This document shows, in pieces, positions 53,342 through 62,019 of a stretch of DNA of 64,000 bases. The position numbers and the translations under genes were made by a program. The DNA comes from Streptomyces sp. A012304 (GTDB taxonomy: Bacteria > Actinomycetota > Actinomycetes > Streptomycetales > Streptomycetaceae): NCBI RefSeq assembly GCF_026008495.1, contig NZ_BQUN01000182.1, forward strand, positions 59,050 through 123,049, in the 5' to 3' direction. Under the pieces are notes generated by a model. The model ran no database searches, had not been told where the DNA came from, and saw only the letters and a list, made by a program, of their open reading frames with translations. Numbering within the stretch: the stretch's first letter is position 1; each line of letters begins with the position of its first letter.

Positions 53342-53732
53342 CTACGCGCGGGGCGAGCGGGTCCGGGTCCCGGCCGGGAGCACCGCCCGCACCTCCCACC
53401 CCACGCCGCCGCGCGGCCCGGCGTCCAGTTCGCCGCCCAGCGCGGTCACCCGTTCCTTGAGGCCGACGAGGCCGAAGCCGCCGCCGTGGGCGGCCGCCGG
53501 AAGCTGGCTGCCGCCGCGGCCGTTGTCCGCCACCGACACCTCCAGGCGGCCGGTGTCACAGCACGGCGGTCAGCCCGACGAGCACCACGGCCAGGGCCGG
53601 CCAGACGGGGTCCGCCGTCGGCAGGACACTCGTCCCGTCGGAGCCGGCGAAGAGAACGTCGACGACACAGGCGGCGAGCAGGACACCCACGGCGAAACCA
53701 CGGGCGCAACCCCGGGCGGAAACGGACTTCAT
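53342..53732 (-). pseudogene. Histidine kinase collapsed by internal deletion
   Basis: On the minus strand an ATG at 53732 opens a head with two membrane helices (ARGFAVGVLLAACVVDVLFA and VWPALAVVLVGLTAVL) that hits TGA at 53556. Immediately after, in another frame, the sequence continues as the tail of a NarL-type histidine kinase ATPase domain: LEVSVADNGRGG (N/G1 box) and GGGFGLVGLKERVTALGGEL (G2 box), ending at 53342. The dimerisation domain and most of the ATPase are gone. The response regulator is absent too. Confidence 0.7.
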
Positions 53733-53899
53733 ACCGGCCACCGTAGGCCAGGGCCCCGGCAGCGGGATCAGCCGATCGGTCGAGGGGCCCGCCGGCGATC
53801 CGGCCGTTCGGCCGAGGCGCGCGCCCGGGCCCGCGGGCGAGGGTGGGGCCGCGTCCCCACCCCGGACATCCCGATGACCCCGACGACCCCGGAGCCCCC

Positions 53900-55915
53900 A
53901 TGCGTTCCCCCGTCCTGCGCCTGACCTGGCACCTCGCCAGGTCCTCCGGCCGCCGTGGACTGCAGTCCCAACTGCTCGCGGCCGGCGCCGCCGCCGTCGG
54001 CTCGTTCCTCCTGCTGGTGATGATCGCCGCCGCCCTCGGCGCGGGCGCCCGCGCCGACCGCACCACATGGCGCACCCCCGACGCCGTACCGGCGAAGCGG
54101 GCGACGGCCGTCCAGGCCACGACCACGACGTACGTACGCCGGGAACCCGTCACCGTCGTGAACCTGGCCCAGCTGCCCGACCGTGCGCGGACCCCCGCGC
54201 CGCCCGGCCTGCGCGCCTTCCCGGAGAGGGGCGAGGTGTATGTCTCCCCGGCCCTGGCCGAGCTGTTGCACACGCTCCCCGCCGACCGGCTCGCCGACCG
54301 CCTCCCGCACGTGAAGTCGTACGGCACGATCGGCGCCGCCGGTCTCGCCTCACCCGACGAGCTGGTCGCGGTGGTCGGCCGGGCGCCCGGCGACCCCGCG
54401 GTCTCGCCGACGGCGGGGGAGCGGAACTACTTCGACGAGGGGCTGACGGAGCGCGCACCGGTCTCCGGGTTCTCCGGCACCGACAGGAGCGTGTTCACCG
54501 GCATCGACCAGGGGACCGTGCTGCTGGGCGTGGTGCTCCTCGTCATGCCGGTCGTCGTGCTGGCCTCGGCCGCCGGACGCCTCGGCGCGGCCCGGCGCGA
54601 GCAGCGGCTCGCCGCGCTGCGGCTGGCCGGGGCGACCCCCCGGCAGATCCTCGCCATGACCGCCGTCGAGGCGGCGGGAGTCGGCGCGGTCGGGGCCCTG
54701 GCGGGCGCGCTCGCCCACACGGCACTGCTGCCCGCGCTCGCCGAGCTCCCGTACGGCGTCGGCGCCTGGTACACCGGGCAGCTGTGGGTGGGACCGGTGT
54801 GGTTCGCGGCGGTGGTGCTGGCCGTCACCGCGCTGATCACCGTCAGCGCGGTGACGATGCTGCGGCAGGTGGCCACCTCGCCCCTGGGCGTGGCCCAGCA
54901 GGCGAACCCGCGCCGCACCCGGGCGATCCGCCTGGTGCTGTTCGTCGCGGTCCTGCTCTGCATCTGGGCGACCACGGGCGACAGCGGCCGGCTGCAGACC
55001 CGGCAGCTGATCGCCCTGCTGCTGCTCTTCTACGGTGCTTTCTGGCTGCTCGGTCCCTGGGTCGTGGACCGGCTGGGCCGGATCGCGGGCCGTTTCGCCA
55101 AGCGCCCGGCCACGCTGCTGGCCGCGCGCCGGCTCAGCGACGACCCGCGCGGTGCCTGGCGCACCGTGAGCGGCCTGGTGCTCGCGGGGTTCGTGGCCGG
55201 GTTCTTCTCCGTCAGCACGCTGGGCTCCGAGGGGCCGCGCCACGACGGCCAGGTGGCGGTGATCACCGCGAACGCCTACGACGCCCGGCACACCGCGGCC
55301 GAGGCCCGCACGCTCCTGCGCGAGGCGGGCGTCACGGCGACCGTCGCCGTCACGAGTGAGGACGACTACGACAGCCTGCTGGGCGGTGTCGACGGTGTGA
55401 TCGCCCAGGTCTCCGGCGGCCAGGACCGCGTCGACACCGCCGTCACCGCGCTGACGCCCCTCGGGTCGGGCAGGTACCCCATCACACAGGAGTACGTGTC
55501 CGCGGCGGACGACACGGCCACCGCCCGCGTCGCCACCGTCAGCACCGCCACCCTGGTGCTCAGCTTCCTCGCGGCAGCCGCCTCGGCCGGTCTCACGGCC
55601 GCCGCGAACGTCCTCGACCGGCGCCGCGTGTACGGCCTGCTGCGGCTGTCCGGTACCCCGCTGGAGGTGCTGGACCGGGCCCGGATCCGCGAGACCGTCA
55701 TCCCGTTGGCCGTCCTGGCCGGCGGCACCACCGCGATGGGCGCCTTCGGCGCCATGCAGCTCAACAAGGCGGCCGGCACCACGATCAACACCTCCGGTGC
55801 CGTGCAACTGGTGCTCTGCGTGGCCGTCGGCGCGTTGGCCATGCTCGCCGCGATCGCCGGCAGCAGGCCGTTGCTGCGGAAGGTGACCGGGGGGCCGGCA
55901 CAGACGGCGGACTGA
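53900..55915 (+). CDS. FtsX-like ABC transporter permease
   Basis: 671 residues with an N-terminal helix (GAAAVGSFLLLVMIAAALGAG), a large extracytoplasmic region, three helices near 220-320 (LLGVVLLVMPVVVLASAAGRLGAARREQRLAALRLAGATPRQI, the FtsX signature), further helices near 350-380, a second external domain and a second FtsX core (530-665, VLDRRRVYGLLRLSGTPLEVL). Such permeases work with a separate ABC ATPase in export or envelope signalling, usually next to a two-component system. Here the ATPase is missing and the kinase is a relic. The ATG at 53900 has GGAG at 5 nt. Confidence 0.82.
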   Translation: MRSPVLRLTWHLARSSGRRGLQSQLLAAGAAAVGSFLLLVMIAAALGAGARADRTTWRTPDAVPAKRATAVQATTTTYVRREPVTVVNLAQLPDRARTPAPPGLRAFPERGEVYVSPALAELLHTLPADRLADRLPHVKSYGTIGAAGLASPDELVAVVGRAPGDPAVSPTAGERNYFDEGLTERAPVSGFSGTDRSVFTGIDQGTVLLGVVLLVMPVVVLASAAGRLGAARREQRLAALRLAGATPRQILAMTAVEAAGVGAVGALAGALAHTALLPALAELPYGVGAWYTGQLWVGPVWFAAVVLAVTALITVSAVTMLRQVATSPLGVAQQANPRRTRAIRLVLFVAVLLCIWATTGDSGRLQTRQLIALLLLFYGAFWLLGPWVVDRLGRIAGRFAKRPATLLAARRLSDDPRGAWRTVSGLVLAGFVAGFFSVSTLGSEGPRHDGQVAVITANAYDARHTAAEARTLLREAGVTATVAVTSEDDYDSLLGGVDGVIAQVSGGQDRVDTAVTALTPLGSGRYPITQEYVSAADDTATARVATVSTATLVLSFLAAAASAGLTAAANVLDRRRVYGLLRLSGTPLEVLDRARIRETVIPLAVLAGGTTAMGAFGAMQLNKAAGTTINTSGAVQLVLCVAVGALAMLAAIAGSRPLLRKVTGGPAQTAD

Positions 55916-56026
55916 CGCCGTCGCGCGCCACGGCACGCGCCGCCGCGCGGGCGCCGGTGCGGGCCCGGTGCGCTCGGCGTCACCTTCGAGGACGGTCACG
56001 CTCTCGGGGCACCCCTGCCGCGGGCG

Positions 56027-57244
56027 CTAACGCTGCTGGACGTCCTTGACGAACACGAGGCCGTCACTGCCCGCCAAGTGGGCCGGGTCGAGCGGGCCGT
56101 AGCCGAACCAGGGGGACACGCGGGGCACGGGCCTGGTGTCGCCGAGGACGGTGGCCAGCCGCCGGGCGTCGACGACGCAGCGGTCCTCCGGGAGCGCGTA
56201 CAGCATTCCTTCGACGGTGTCCGGCGGCGGAGTGTCCACTCCCTGGTGCCGGATCGTGCCGAGAGCCGTGCCCACGAAGGCGTACTCCTCGCCGAGCCGC
56301 GCGCTCACCAGCGCACCGGCGCTCCACCACTCCACCTGCCCCTCCCACGTCCGCATCGTGCTCTTCTCCCGCTGGAGATGGGAGTTGTGGGCATGGACGA
56401 GCGCCGGGCCCCGAGCGGCGACCGCGAGGAGGTTGCGGGCCATCATCTGGTCCCGCACGCCCACCAGCCGGGTCATGCGCGCCGGTGAGGTGTCGGCCAT
56501 CCAGTGGTGGTAACGCAGCAGGCCGGTGGCGGTGCGCCCGTACAGACGCGCCCGGTCCCAGTCCTCCCGCGAGGTCGCCGTGATCAGGTGCGGGGTCCGC
56601 TCGTCGAGCAGCGCCACCAGATCGTCGGCGAGCAGCCGGAGCCGGCCGGCCTCGGCCGACTGCCCCACGGACCGGGACGGGTCCGTCATCGCGGCGGGGT
56701 CGGTCCACCGTTCGTCGGCGCCCAGCAGGCGGTCGAGTGTTTCCCCGGCGCAGGGGAGCAGGTCCGCGTCCACCCGGTCCGCGAGGTACGCGTGGAGTGC
56801 GGTGAGGGCCTGCCGGGGGCTCGCGGCGCCGGTGATCTCCAGCGGGCCGTCGAAACCGGCGAAGCGGAGCCGGTCGGACGCGGGCCGGCCCTCCTTGTCG
56901 GCGCGGACGTTGTAGGCGCGCATCCAGCGCACGAGTGCGCGGTTGGCCGCGGAGGCGCCCCAGCCGTGGCTGAAGCCGTGCTCCATGGCCTCGTCGAGGG
57001 TGCCCGTGCCCGAGGTGACGTAGTCGTCCACGATCAGGCCCTTCACACAGTCGCTCTCGATCGTGATCGTCCGGTAGCCCTCCTCCTCGACGAGCTGCCG
57101 GAAGAGCTCGTTGCGCACCTCCAGGAGAGCGTCCTCGCCGTGGGTGGGCTCGCCCAGGGCGAGCAGCCGGGGCCGGTTCTTGAGCAGCCTCATGACGGCG
57201 GCAGCCTCGACGGCACGGGCGGTGTCCTTGATGTCGGTAGCCAT
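56027..57244 (-). CDS. Erythromycin-esterase-family hydrolase
   Basis: 405 residues. The active-site motif GEPTHGEDALLEVRNELFRQL supplies E32 and H35, followed by TIESDC (E63) and the later VHAHNSHLQRE histidine, matching the catalytic E, H, E, H set of Ere enzymes. The family opens macrolide lactones, but many actinomycete members have unknown substrates. The ATG at 57244 lies next to an 18-bp palindrome shared with the divergent TioE-type regulator gene, so expression is probably ligand-controlled. The long open frame beyond the start is non-coding shadow. Confidence 0.83.
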   Translation of the reverse strand: MATDIKDTARAVEAAAVMRLLKNRPRLLALGEPTHGEDALLEVRNELFRQLVEEEGYRTITIESDCVKGLIVDDYVTSGTGTLDEAMEHGFSHGWGASAANRALVRWMRAYNVRADKEGRPASDRLRFAGFDGPLEITGAASPRQALTALHAYLADRVDADLLPCAGETLDRLLGADERWTDPAAMTDPSRSVGQSAEAGRLRLLADDLVALLDERTPHLITATSREDWDRARLYGRTATGLLRYHHWMADTSPARMTRLVGVRDQMMARNLLAVAARGPALVHAHNSHLQREKSTMRTWEGQVEWWSAGALVSARLGEEYAFVGTALGTIRHQGVDTPPPDTVEGMLYALPEDRCVVDARRLATVLGDTRPVPRVSPWFGYGPLDPAHLAGSDGLVFVKDVQQR

Positions 57245-57247
57245 GGC

Positions 57248-57265
57248 TTCAACGGTATCGTTGAA
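57248..57265. promoter_or_regulatory. 18-bp palindromic operator of the TioE-type regulator
   Basis: TTCAACG (57248-57254) and CGTTGAA (57259-57265) form a perfect inverted repeat around GTAT; a further GGTTGAA half-site follows at 57271. It lies 3 bp from the esterase ATG and about 50 bp before the regulator ATG, over the expected promoters. Confidence 0.65.
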
Positions 57266-57313
57266 CCCTCGGTTGAAACTTTCCGGCGGACACCGCCGCG
57301 ATATGGTCGCCGC

Positions 57314-58066
57314 ATGCGGCAGAACCTTCAAAACGCCGAGCGACTCAGGCCGGTCGATCTGGCACGCGGGCACGGTCTGTCCACCCAGGCGGTCAGGAAC
57401 TACGAGGAGGCCGGCATCCTTCCGCCCGCCGACCGGACGGCCCACGGCTACCGCACCTACACCCCGCTGCACGCGGGGGCCCTGCGCGCGTTTCTCGCCC
57501 TGGTGCCCGGCCACGGTCACCGGACGGCGACGTCGATCATGCGGGCCGTGAACCGGGGCGCGGTCGACGAGGCGTTCCGCCTCATCGACGAGAGCCACGC
57601 CCAGCTCCTCGACGACCGGCGGACCCTCCAGGCCGTGGAGAGCGCCCTGCGCGACCTGGAGCCCACCAGGGCGTCCGAGCCGGGCCCGGTGTCCGGGCCC
57701 GGCGGTACGTTCATCGGGCCGCTGGCGGCCAAGCTCGGGATCCGGCCCGCGACGCTGCGCAAATGGGAGCGCGCCGGGCTGGTCCGCCCGCGCCGCGACC
57801 CACTGACCGGGTACCGCGTCTACGACGAGGCCGACGTACGGGACGCCCGGCTGGCCCACCAGCTCAGACGGGGCGGCCACCCGCTGGAGCAGATCGCCCC
57901 GCTGATCGCCCAGGTGCGGGCGGCCGGCGGGCTGGAGCCGCTGGAGGCCGCCCTGGGCGACTGGCACGGCCGGCTGTCCGCCCGGGGGCGGGCGATGCTG
58001 GCCGGGGCCGCCGAGCTGGAGGCGTACCTCCTGCTCCGGGCGGACAGCGACCAGGCATCCGTATGA
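57314..58066 (+). CDS. TioE-type MerR-family regulator with two HTH domains
   Basis: 250 residues. Two MerR HTH units are visible: RPVDLARGHGLSTQAVRNYEEAGILPPADR (about 12-41, Y-x-x-x-G-[IL]-L) and FIGPLAAKLGIRPATLRKWERAGLVRPRRDP (about 133-163), with linker and a short C-terminal helix (EQIAPLIAQVRAAGG). This double-HTH layout is that of TioE-family proteins, named from the thiocoraline cluster. Probably represses the divergent esterase and itself through the palindrome. ATG at 57314. Confidence 0.85.
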   Translation: MRQNLQNAERLRPVDLARGHGLSTQAVRNYEEAGILPPADRTAHGYRTYTPLHAGALRAFLALVPGHGHRTATSIMRAVNRGAVDEAFRLIDESHAQLLDDRRTLQAVESALRDLEPTRASEPGPVSGPGGTFIGPLAAKLGIRPATLRKWERAGLVRPRRDPLTGYRVYDEADVRDARLAHQLRRGGHPLEQIAPLIAQVRAAGGLEPLEAALGDWHGRLSARGRAMLAGAAELEAYLLLRADSDQASV

Positions 58067-58301
58067 CCGACCGGCGGGCGGGGAGCGGACGCGGTGGTCG
58101 CCTCAGCGCCAAGAGACCGGACGGGTCGAGGGGCTGAGGCCGGCTCACCAGCCGACGCAGCGGAAAGGTCCTCGACACCTTCCTCGCGTGTGCGTCGTCG
58201 CAGGGCGGCGGCGGGCATGCCACCATCCGCTGATTGGCTCGCGACCCGCGACGGCGCGCCGGGCAGACTGCTGATCCGACGCCGTACAGCGAGGAGTTGT
58301 G

Positions 58302-58910
58302 ATGCGGGTAGCAGTGGTCACCTTCGACGGATTCAACGAACTCGACAGCTTCATCGCCTCCGCGCTGATCAACCGCTGCCGCAAGGACGGCTTGGAGGCC
58401 TTCATCACGACGCCGACGCCGGTGGTCACCTCCATGAACGGCGTCGAGGCGAGCGGGCAGCGGCCGATGGAGTTCGTGACCGAGGCCGACGTCGTGCTGA
58501 TCGGCAGCGGGGTGAGGACGCGGGACGTGGTCGCCGACGACCGGCTGATCTCCAGGCTGCCGCTCGACCCCTCGCGCCAGCTGATCGGCGCGCAGTGCTC
58601 CGGCGCGCTGGTCCTCGCCCGACTCGGGCTGCTGGAGGGCACGCCCGCCTGCACGGACAGGGCGAGCCGGCCCTTCGTCGAAGCGTGCGGTGTCACCGTG
58701 CTGGACGCGCCGTTCCACGCCGAGGGGAACATCGCGACGGCGGGCGGCTGCCTGGCGTCCCAGTACCTCGCCACGTGGGTGATCACCCGAACGCTGGGGG
58801 TGGACGCCGCCCGGCACGTCCTCGACTACGTGGCCCCGGTCGGCGAGCACCAGCAGACCATCGAACGCGCCCTGCGCGCCGTCCGCACGGGCGAGGCCGC
58901 GCTGCGCTGA
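58302..58910 (+). CDS. DJ-1/PfpI-family protein
   Basis: 202 residues with the class I glutamine-amidotransferase-like fold: RVAVVTFDGFNELDSFIASALI at the start, DVVLIGSG, and the nucleophile-elbow Cys in LIGAQCSGALVLARLGLLEG, followed by AGGCLASQYLATWVI. Members are chaperones, proteases or isonitrile hydratases. The ATG at 58302 has GAGGAG 5 nt upstream and was preferred to the adjacent GTG at 58299. Confidence 0.82.
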   Translation: MRVAVVTFDGFNELDSFIASALINRCRKDGLEAFITTPTPVVTSMNGVEASGQRPMEFVTEADVVLIGSGVRTRDVVADDRLISRLPLDPSRQLIGAQCSGALVLARLGLLEGTPACTDRASRPFVEACGVTVLDAPFHAEGNIATAGGCLASQYLATWVITRTLGVDAARHVLDYVAPVGEHQQTIERALRAVRTGEAALR

Positions 58911-58987
58911 CGCCCGTTCTCCGCGTCCCGGGGCAGCAAGCCGCCCGGGCGACGGGCCGTCAGCACCGCGACGCTCGAAGAGCGCCC

Positions 58988-59013
58988 CTGACCGGGCCCC
59001 GGTGTCCGGTCAG
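58988..59013. terminator. Convergent hairpin at the GAPDH stop
   Basis: CTGACCGG (58988-58995) pairs with CCGGTCAG (59006-59013) around a GC-rich 10-nt loop, between the DJ-1 and GAPDH genes; the GAPDH stop codon lies within the right arm. Confidence 0.45.
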
Positions 59014-60008
59014 CGGGCGGAGAGGAGTTCGAGCGTGTCGATCACACGGTTCGAGAAGCCCCACTCGTTGTCGTACCAGGCGACCACCTTGACGCGGCGG
59101 CCGTCGACGCGGGTGAGGGCCGAATCGAAGATCGACGAGGCGGGATTGCCCACGATGTCGGACGACACGAGCGGGTCGTCCGAGTACTCGAGGACGCCGG
59201 CGAGCGGCCCCGCCGCCGCGGCACGGTACGCCGCCAGCACGTCGTCGCGGGTCACGTCGCGGGCGACGGCCGTGTTGAGTTCGACGATCGAACCCACCGG
59301 CACCGGTACACGGATCGAGTCGCCCGACAGCTTGCCGTCGAGGTTCGGCAGCACCAGGCCGATCGCCTTCGCGGCGCCGGTCGTGGTCGGCACGATGTTG
59401 ACGCCGGCGGCCCGGGCACGACGGGCGTCGCGGTGCGGACCGTCCTGCAGATTCTGCTCCTGCGTGTAGGCGTGCACCGTCGTCATGAACCCGTGCTCGA
59501 TGCCGGCGAGTTCATCGAGCACCTTGGCCAGCGGGGCGAGCGCGTTGGTGGTGCAGGAGGCGTTGGAGACGATCGTGTGCAGGTCCGGGTCGTAGGCGCC
59601 GGTGTTCACCCCGAAGGCGAGCGTGACGTCGGCGCCGTCCGACGGCGCGCTGACGAGCACCTTGCGCGCGCCCGCGTCGAGGTGGGCGCGAGCGGCCTTG
59701 GCCGAGGTGAAACGGCCGGTCGCCTCCAGGACGATGTCGACGCCGAGTTCGGCCCACGGCAGCTGCGCCGGTTCGCGCTCGGCCAGCACCCTGATCCGGC
59801 GGCCGTCGACGACGAGGGCGTCCCCGTCGACGGTCACCGGACGCCCGAGCCGGCCGGCCGTGCTGTCGTAGGCGAGCAGCCGCGCGAGCGTGGCGGGCTC
59901 CGTCAGGTCGTTGACGGCGACGATCTCCAGGGCGCTGTCGCGTTCGAGCAGGGCGCGCAGCACATTGCGTCCGATGCGGCCGAATCCGTTGATGGCGATG
60001 CGAGTCAT
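59010..60008 (-). CDS. gap: Type I glyceraldehyde-3-phosphate dehydrogenase
   Basis: 332 residues, full length. NAD-binding RIAINGFGRIGRNVLRAL, the catalytic Cys152 in SNASCTTN, the His in TTVHAYTQEQNLQDGPHRD, NIVPTTTGAAKAIG and the late WYDNEWGFSNRV are all intact. It oxidises glyceraldehyde-3-phosphate to 1,3-bisphosphoglycerate. No pgk or tpi follows, so this is an orphan copy outside the central glycolytic operon; Streptomyces often carry such paralogues, sometimes as resistant isoenzymes. The ATG has GGGAAGG upstream. Confidence 0.93.
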   Translation of the reverse strand: MTRIAINGFGRIGRNVLRALLERDSALEIVAVNDLTEPATLARLLAYDSTAGRLGRPVTVDGDALVVDGRRIRVLAEREPAQLPWAELGVDIVLEATGRFTSAKAARAHLDAGARKVLVSAPSDGADVTLAFGVNTGAYDPDLHTIVSNASCTTNALAPLAKVLDELAGIEHGFMTTVHAYTQEQNLQDGPHRDARRARAAGVNIVPTTTGAAKAIGLVLPNLDGKLSGDSIRVPVPVGSIVELNTAVARDVTRDDVLAAYRAAAAGPLAGVLEYSDDPLVSSDIVGNPASSIFDSALTRVDGRRVKVVAWYDNEWGFSNRVIDTLELLSAR

Positions 60009-60104
60009 GAGTGGGGTCCCTTCCCTTCGCCACCAGGCTCGCCCGCGGCTCGCGCCGCTGACAGTGGCGGGATCGCCACGGTTCGAAAGGATCCCGCCAG
60101 CGTG

Positions 60105-61061
60105 CTATTCGCCCTGGGTGAAGGTGCGCCGGTACTCGCTCGGGGTGGTGCCGAGGATGCGCTGGAAGTGCAGGCGCAGGTTCGCGCCGGTGCCGAGTCC
60201 GACATCGGCGGCGATCTGTTCGACGCCGCGCTCAGAGCGCTCCAGCAGTTCGCGGGCCAGGTCGATGCGGGCGCGCATCACCCACTGCATCGGCGTGTAG
60301 CCGGTCTCCTCGACGAAGCGCCGGGAGAACGTGCGCGCCGAGACCCCTGCCTGCCGCGCCAGTATGTCGAGGGTGAGGGGATCGCCGAGCCGGTGCAGCG
60401 CCCACTCGCGGGTCGCGCCGAAGCGCTCGCCGAGCGGCTCGGGCACGCTGCGCGGCACGTACTGGGCCTGGCCGCCGCTGCGGTAGGGGGCCGCGACCAG
60501 ACGGCGGGCCGCGTGGTTGGACGCGGCCACCCCGAGGTCGCCGCGCAGGATGTGCAGGCACAGGTCGATGCCGGAGGCGGCGCCGGCCGAGGTGAGCACG
60601 CTGCCCTCGTCGACGAACAGGACGTTCTCGTCGACCTGGACGAGCGGATGCCTGGCCATGAGCGCTCGCGTGTAGTGCCAGTGCGTCGTGGCGCGCCTGC
60701 CGTCGAGCAGACCCGTGGCGGCGAGCGCGAAGGCCCCCGTCGAGATGGCGGCGAGCCGCGCGCCCCGAGCGTGGGCGGCGATCAGCGCGTCGACGACGGC
60801 CGGCGGCGGATCCTCGCGGTCCGGGAACCGGTAGCCGGGGACGAAGACGACGTCGGCCCACGCAAGCGCGTCGAGGCCGTGGGCCACGGAGTACGACAGG
60901 CCGTCCCCGCCGGTCACGAGACCGGGCGTCGCTCCGCACACCCTCACCTCGTACGGCATGCTCGCGCGCGTCGTGAACACCTGCGCGGGAATGCCGACAT
61001 CGAGCGGCTTGGCACCCTCGAGCACGAGGACGGCGACGCGACGCAGGGCGGAGGCGCTCAA
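60105..61061 (-). CDS. GlxA-family AraC transcriptional regulator
   Basis: 318 residues. The N-terminal DJ-1/PfpI-like domain (VAVLVLEGAKPLDVGIPAQVF ... AISTGAFALAATGLLDGRRATTHW; the elbow Cys is replaced by Ser/Thr) is joined to a C-terminal AraC HTH pair (about 225-315, LDILARQAGVSARTFSRRFVEETGYTPMQWV and IAADVGLGTGANLRLHFQRILGTTP). The start appears to be TTG at 61061, with no good site of its own; it overlaps the stop of a 35-codon ORF (TTGA), which offers a translational-coupling explanation. It lies upstream of gap on the same strand with a 96-bp gap. Confidence 0.87.
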   Translation of the reverse strand: MSASALRRVAVLVLEGAKPLDVGIPAQVFTTRASMPYEVRVCGATPGLVTGGDGLSYSVAHGLDALAWADVVFVPGYRFPDREDPPPAVVDALIAAHARGARLAAISTGAFALAATGLLDGRRATTHWHYTRALMARHPLVQVDENVLFVDEGSVLTSAGAASGIDLCLHILRGDLGVAASNHAARRLVAAPYRSGGQAQYVPRSVPEPLGERFGATREWALHRLGDPLTLDILARQAGVSARTFSRRFVEETGYTPMQWVMRARIDLARELLERSERGVEQIAADVGLGTGANLRLHFQRILGTTPSEYRRTFTQGE

Positions 61062-61165
61062 CAGGGGCGAACGGGTCGGCGGGGGCCTGCTTTCCGAGAC
61101 TCCCTGAGGTGAGCGTCTTGCACGACCGTGTCCCTGTCGCTCACTTCATACCTGGCCCTGGCCAT
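61058..61165 (-). CDS. 35-aa ORF translationally coupled to the GlxA-type regulator
   Basis: ATG at 61165 has a perfect AGGAGG (61177-61172) with 6-nt spacing and reads MARARYEVSDRDTVV to a Cys terminus at residue 35; its TGA overlaps the regulator's TTG start (TTGA). The peptide is basic and not recognised. It may be a leader that feeds ribosomes into the regulator gene, or the true N-terminal partner; a sequencing frameshift joining the two frames is the alternative. Confidence 0.5.
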   Translation of the reverse strand: MARARYEVSDRDTVVQDAHLRESRKAGPRRPVRPC

Positions 61166-61302
61166 CGGGCACCTCCTGCCGCGCGTCCCCGTCCCCGGCG
61201 GAGGCCGGACGGCCATTGTGCAGCGGAAGTGCACTCCGCGACACATCGCCTGCCGGCCTGCGGGTGCCGGACGGGCAAGCGACGCGCCTTGGTCTGCGCC
61301 TC

Positions 61303-62019
61303 CTACGGTCGTGGGGTGTCGGTCTGGCCGCGTGCGTCCTCCGCCGTGCTCCGGGCGGACTGGCGGGCCTGGTCGGTGACCTGCCCGGCTTGTTCCTCGG
61401 CCTGTTCCCTGGTGGTGCGGGCGGCGTCGGCGGCGGTCTCCTTGACCTCCTCCGCTGCCTGCCGGCCGGCCTGGGCCGCGTCCTCCTTCAGCTGCTGCGC
61501 GGATCCCAGCGCGGCCTGCTTGACCGGTTCGACCGCCTGGCCGGCCTTGTCCATGATCTGGCTCGCCGCCTGCTGCTCGGTCTGCGAGGTCGGCAGGAGC
61601 GACGCCGTGAGCAGTCCCGCGCCGAAAGCGATCAGGCCGGCCGCCAAGGGGTTGCCCTGGGTCTGCTGGACCGCCTGCCCAGGGACCTGCCGTGCGACCT
61701 GAGCGGTCTGCTCGGCGGCCTGACGGGCCGTATCGGTGGCGCTTCCGGCCGCTTCACGGGCCGTGTCCGTGGCCTGCCCGGCGGTGTCCTGCACCGACCG
61801 GGTGGCCTGCCGGGTGCGTTCCGTGACCTCACCGGTGATCTCCGAAGCGGTACCCATGACTCGTTCCCGCATCCCGGACAGCGCGCCGCGGACCCGCCGG
61901 GCGCGGCGTCGTGCCATCTGGCGGGGGCGGGTGCGCTCGGCCAATCGGGAGACGTCCTGAGACAGTCTCTCCCGCGTGGTCTCTATGTCGGCCCTTACCT
62001 GATCGGGTGCCGTGCCCAT
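61303..62019 (-). CDS. DUF3618-domain protein
   Basis: 238 residues. The N-terminal DUF3618 motif PDQVRADIETTRERLSQDVSRLAERTRP is followed by long amphipathic Ala/Thr/Gln-rich helices (QDTAGQATDTAREAAGSATDTARQAAEQ), one short membrane segment (GLIAFGAGLLTASLLP, about 128-145) and another helical repeat, LEA-like in composition. Third gene of a stress/envelope operon; its ATG overlaps the end of the holin-like gene by 25 bp. Confidence 0.8.
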   Translation of the reverse strand: MGTAPDQVRADIETTRERLSQDVSRLAERTRPRQMARRRARRVRGALSGMRERVMGTASEITGEVTERTRQATRSVQDTAGQATDTAREAAGSATDTARQAAEQTAQVARQVPGQAVQQTQGNPLAAGLIAFGAGLLTASLLPTSQTEQQAASQIMDKAGQAVEPVKQAALGSAQQLKEDAAQAGRQAAEEVKETAADAARTTREQAEEQAGQVTDQARQSARSTAEDARGQTDTPRP

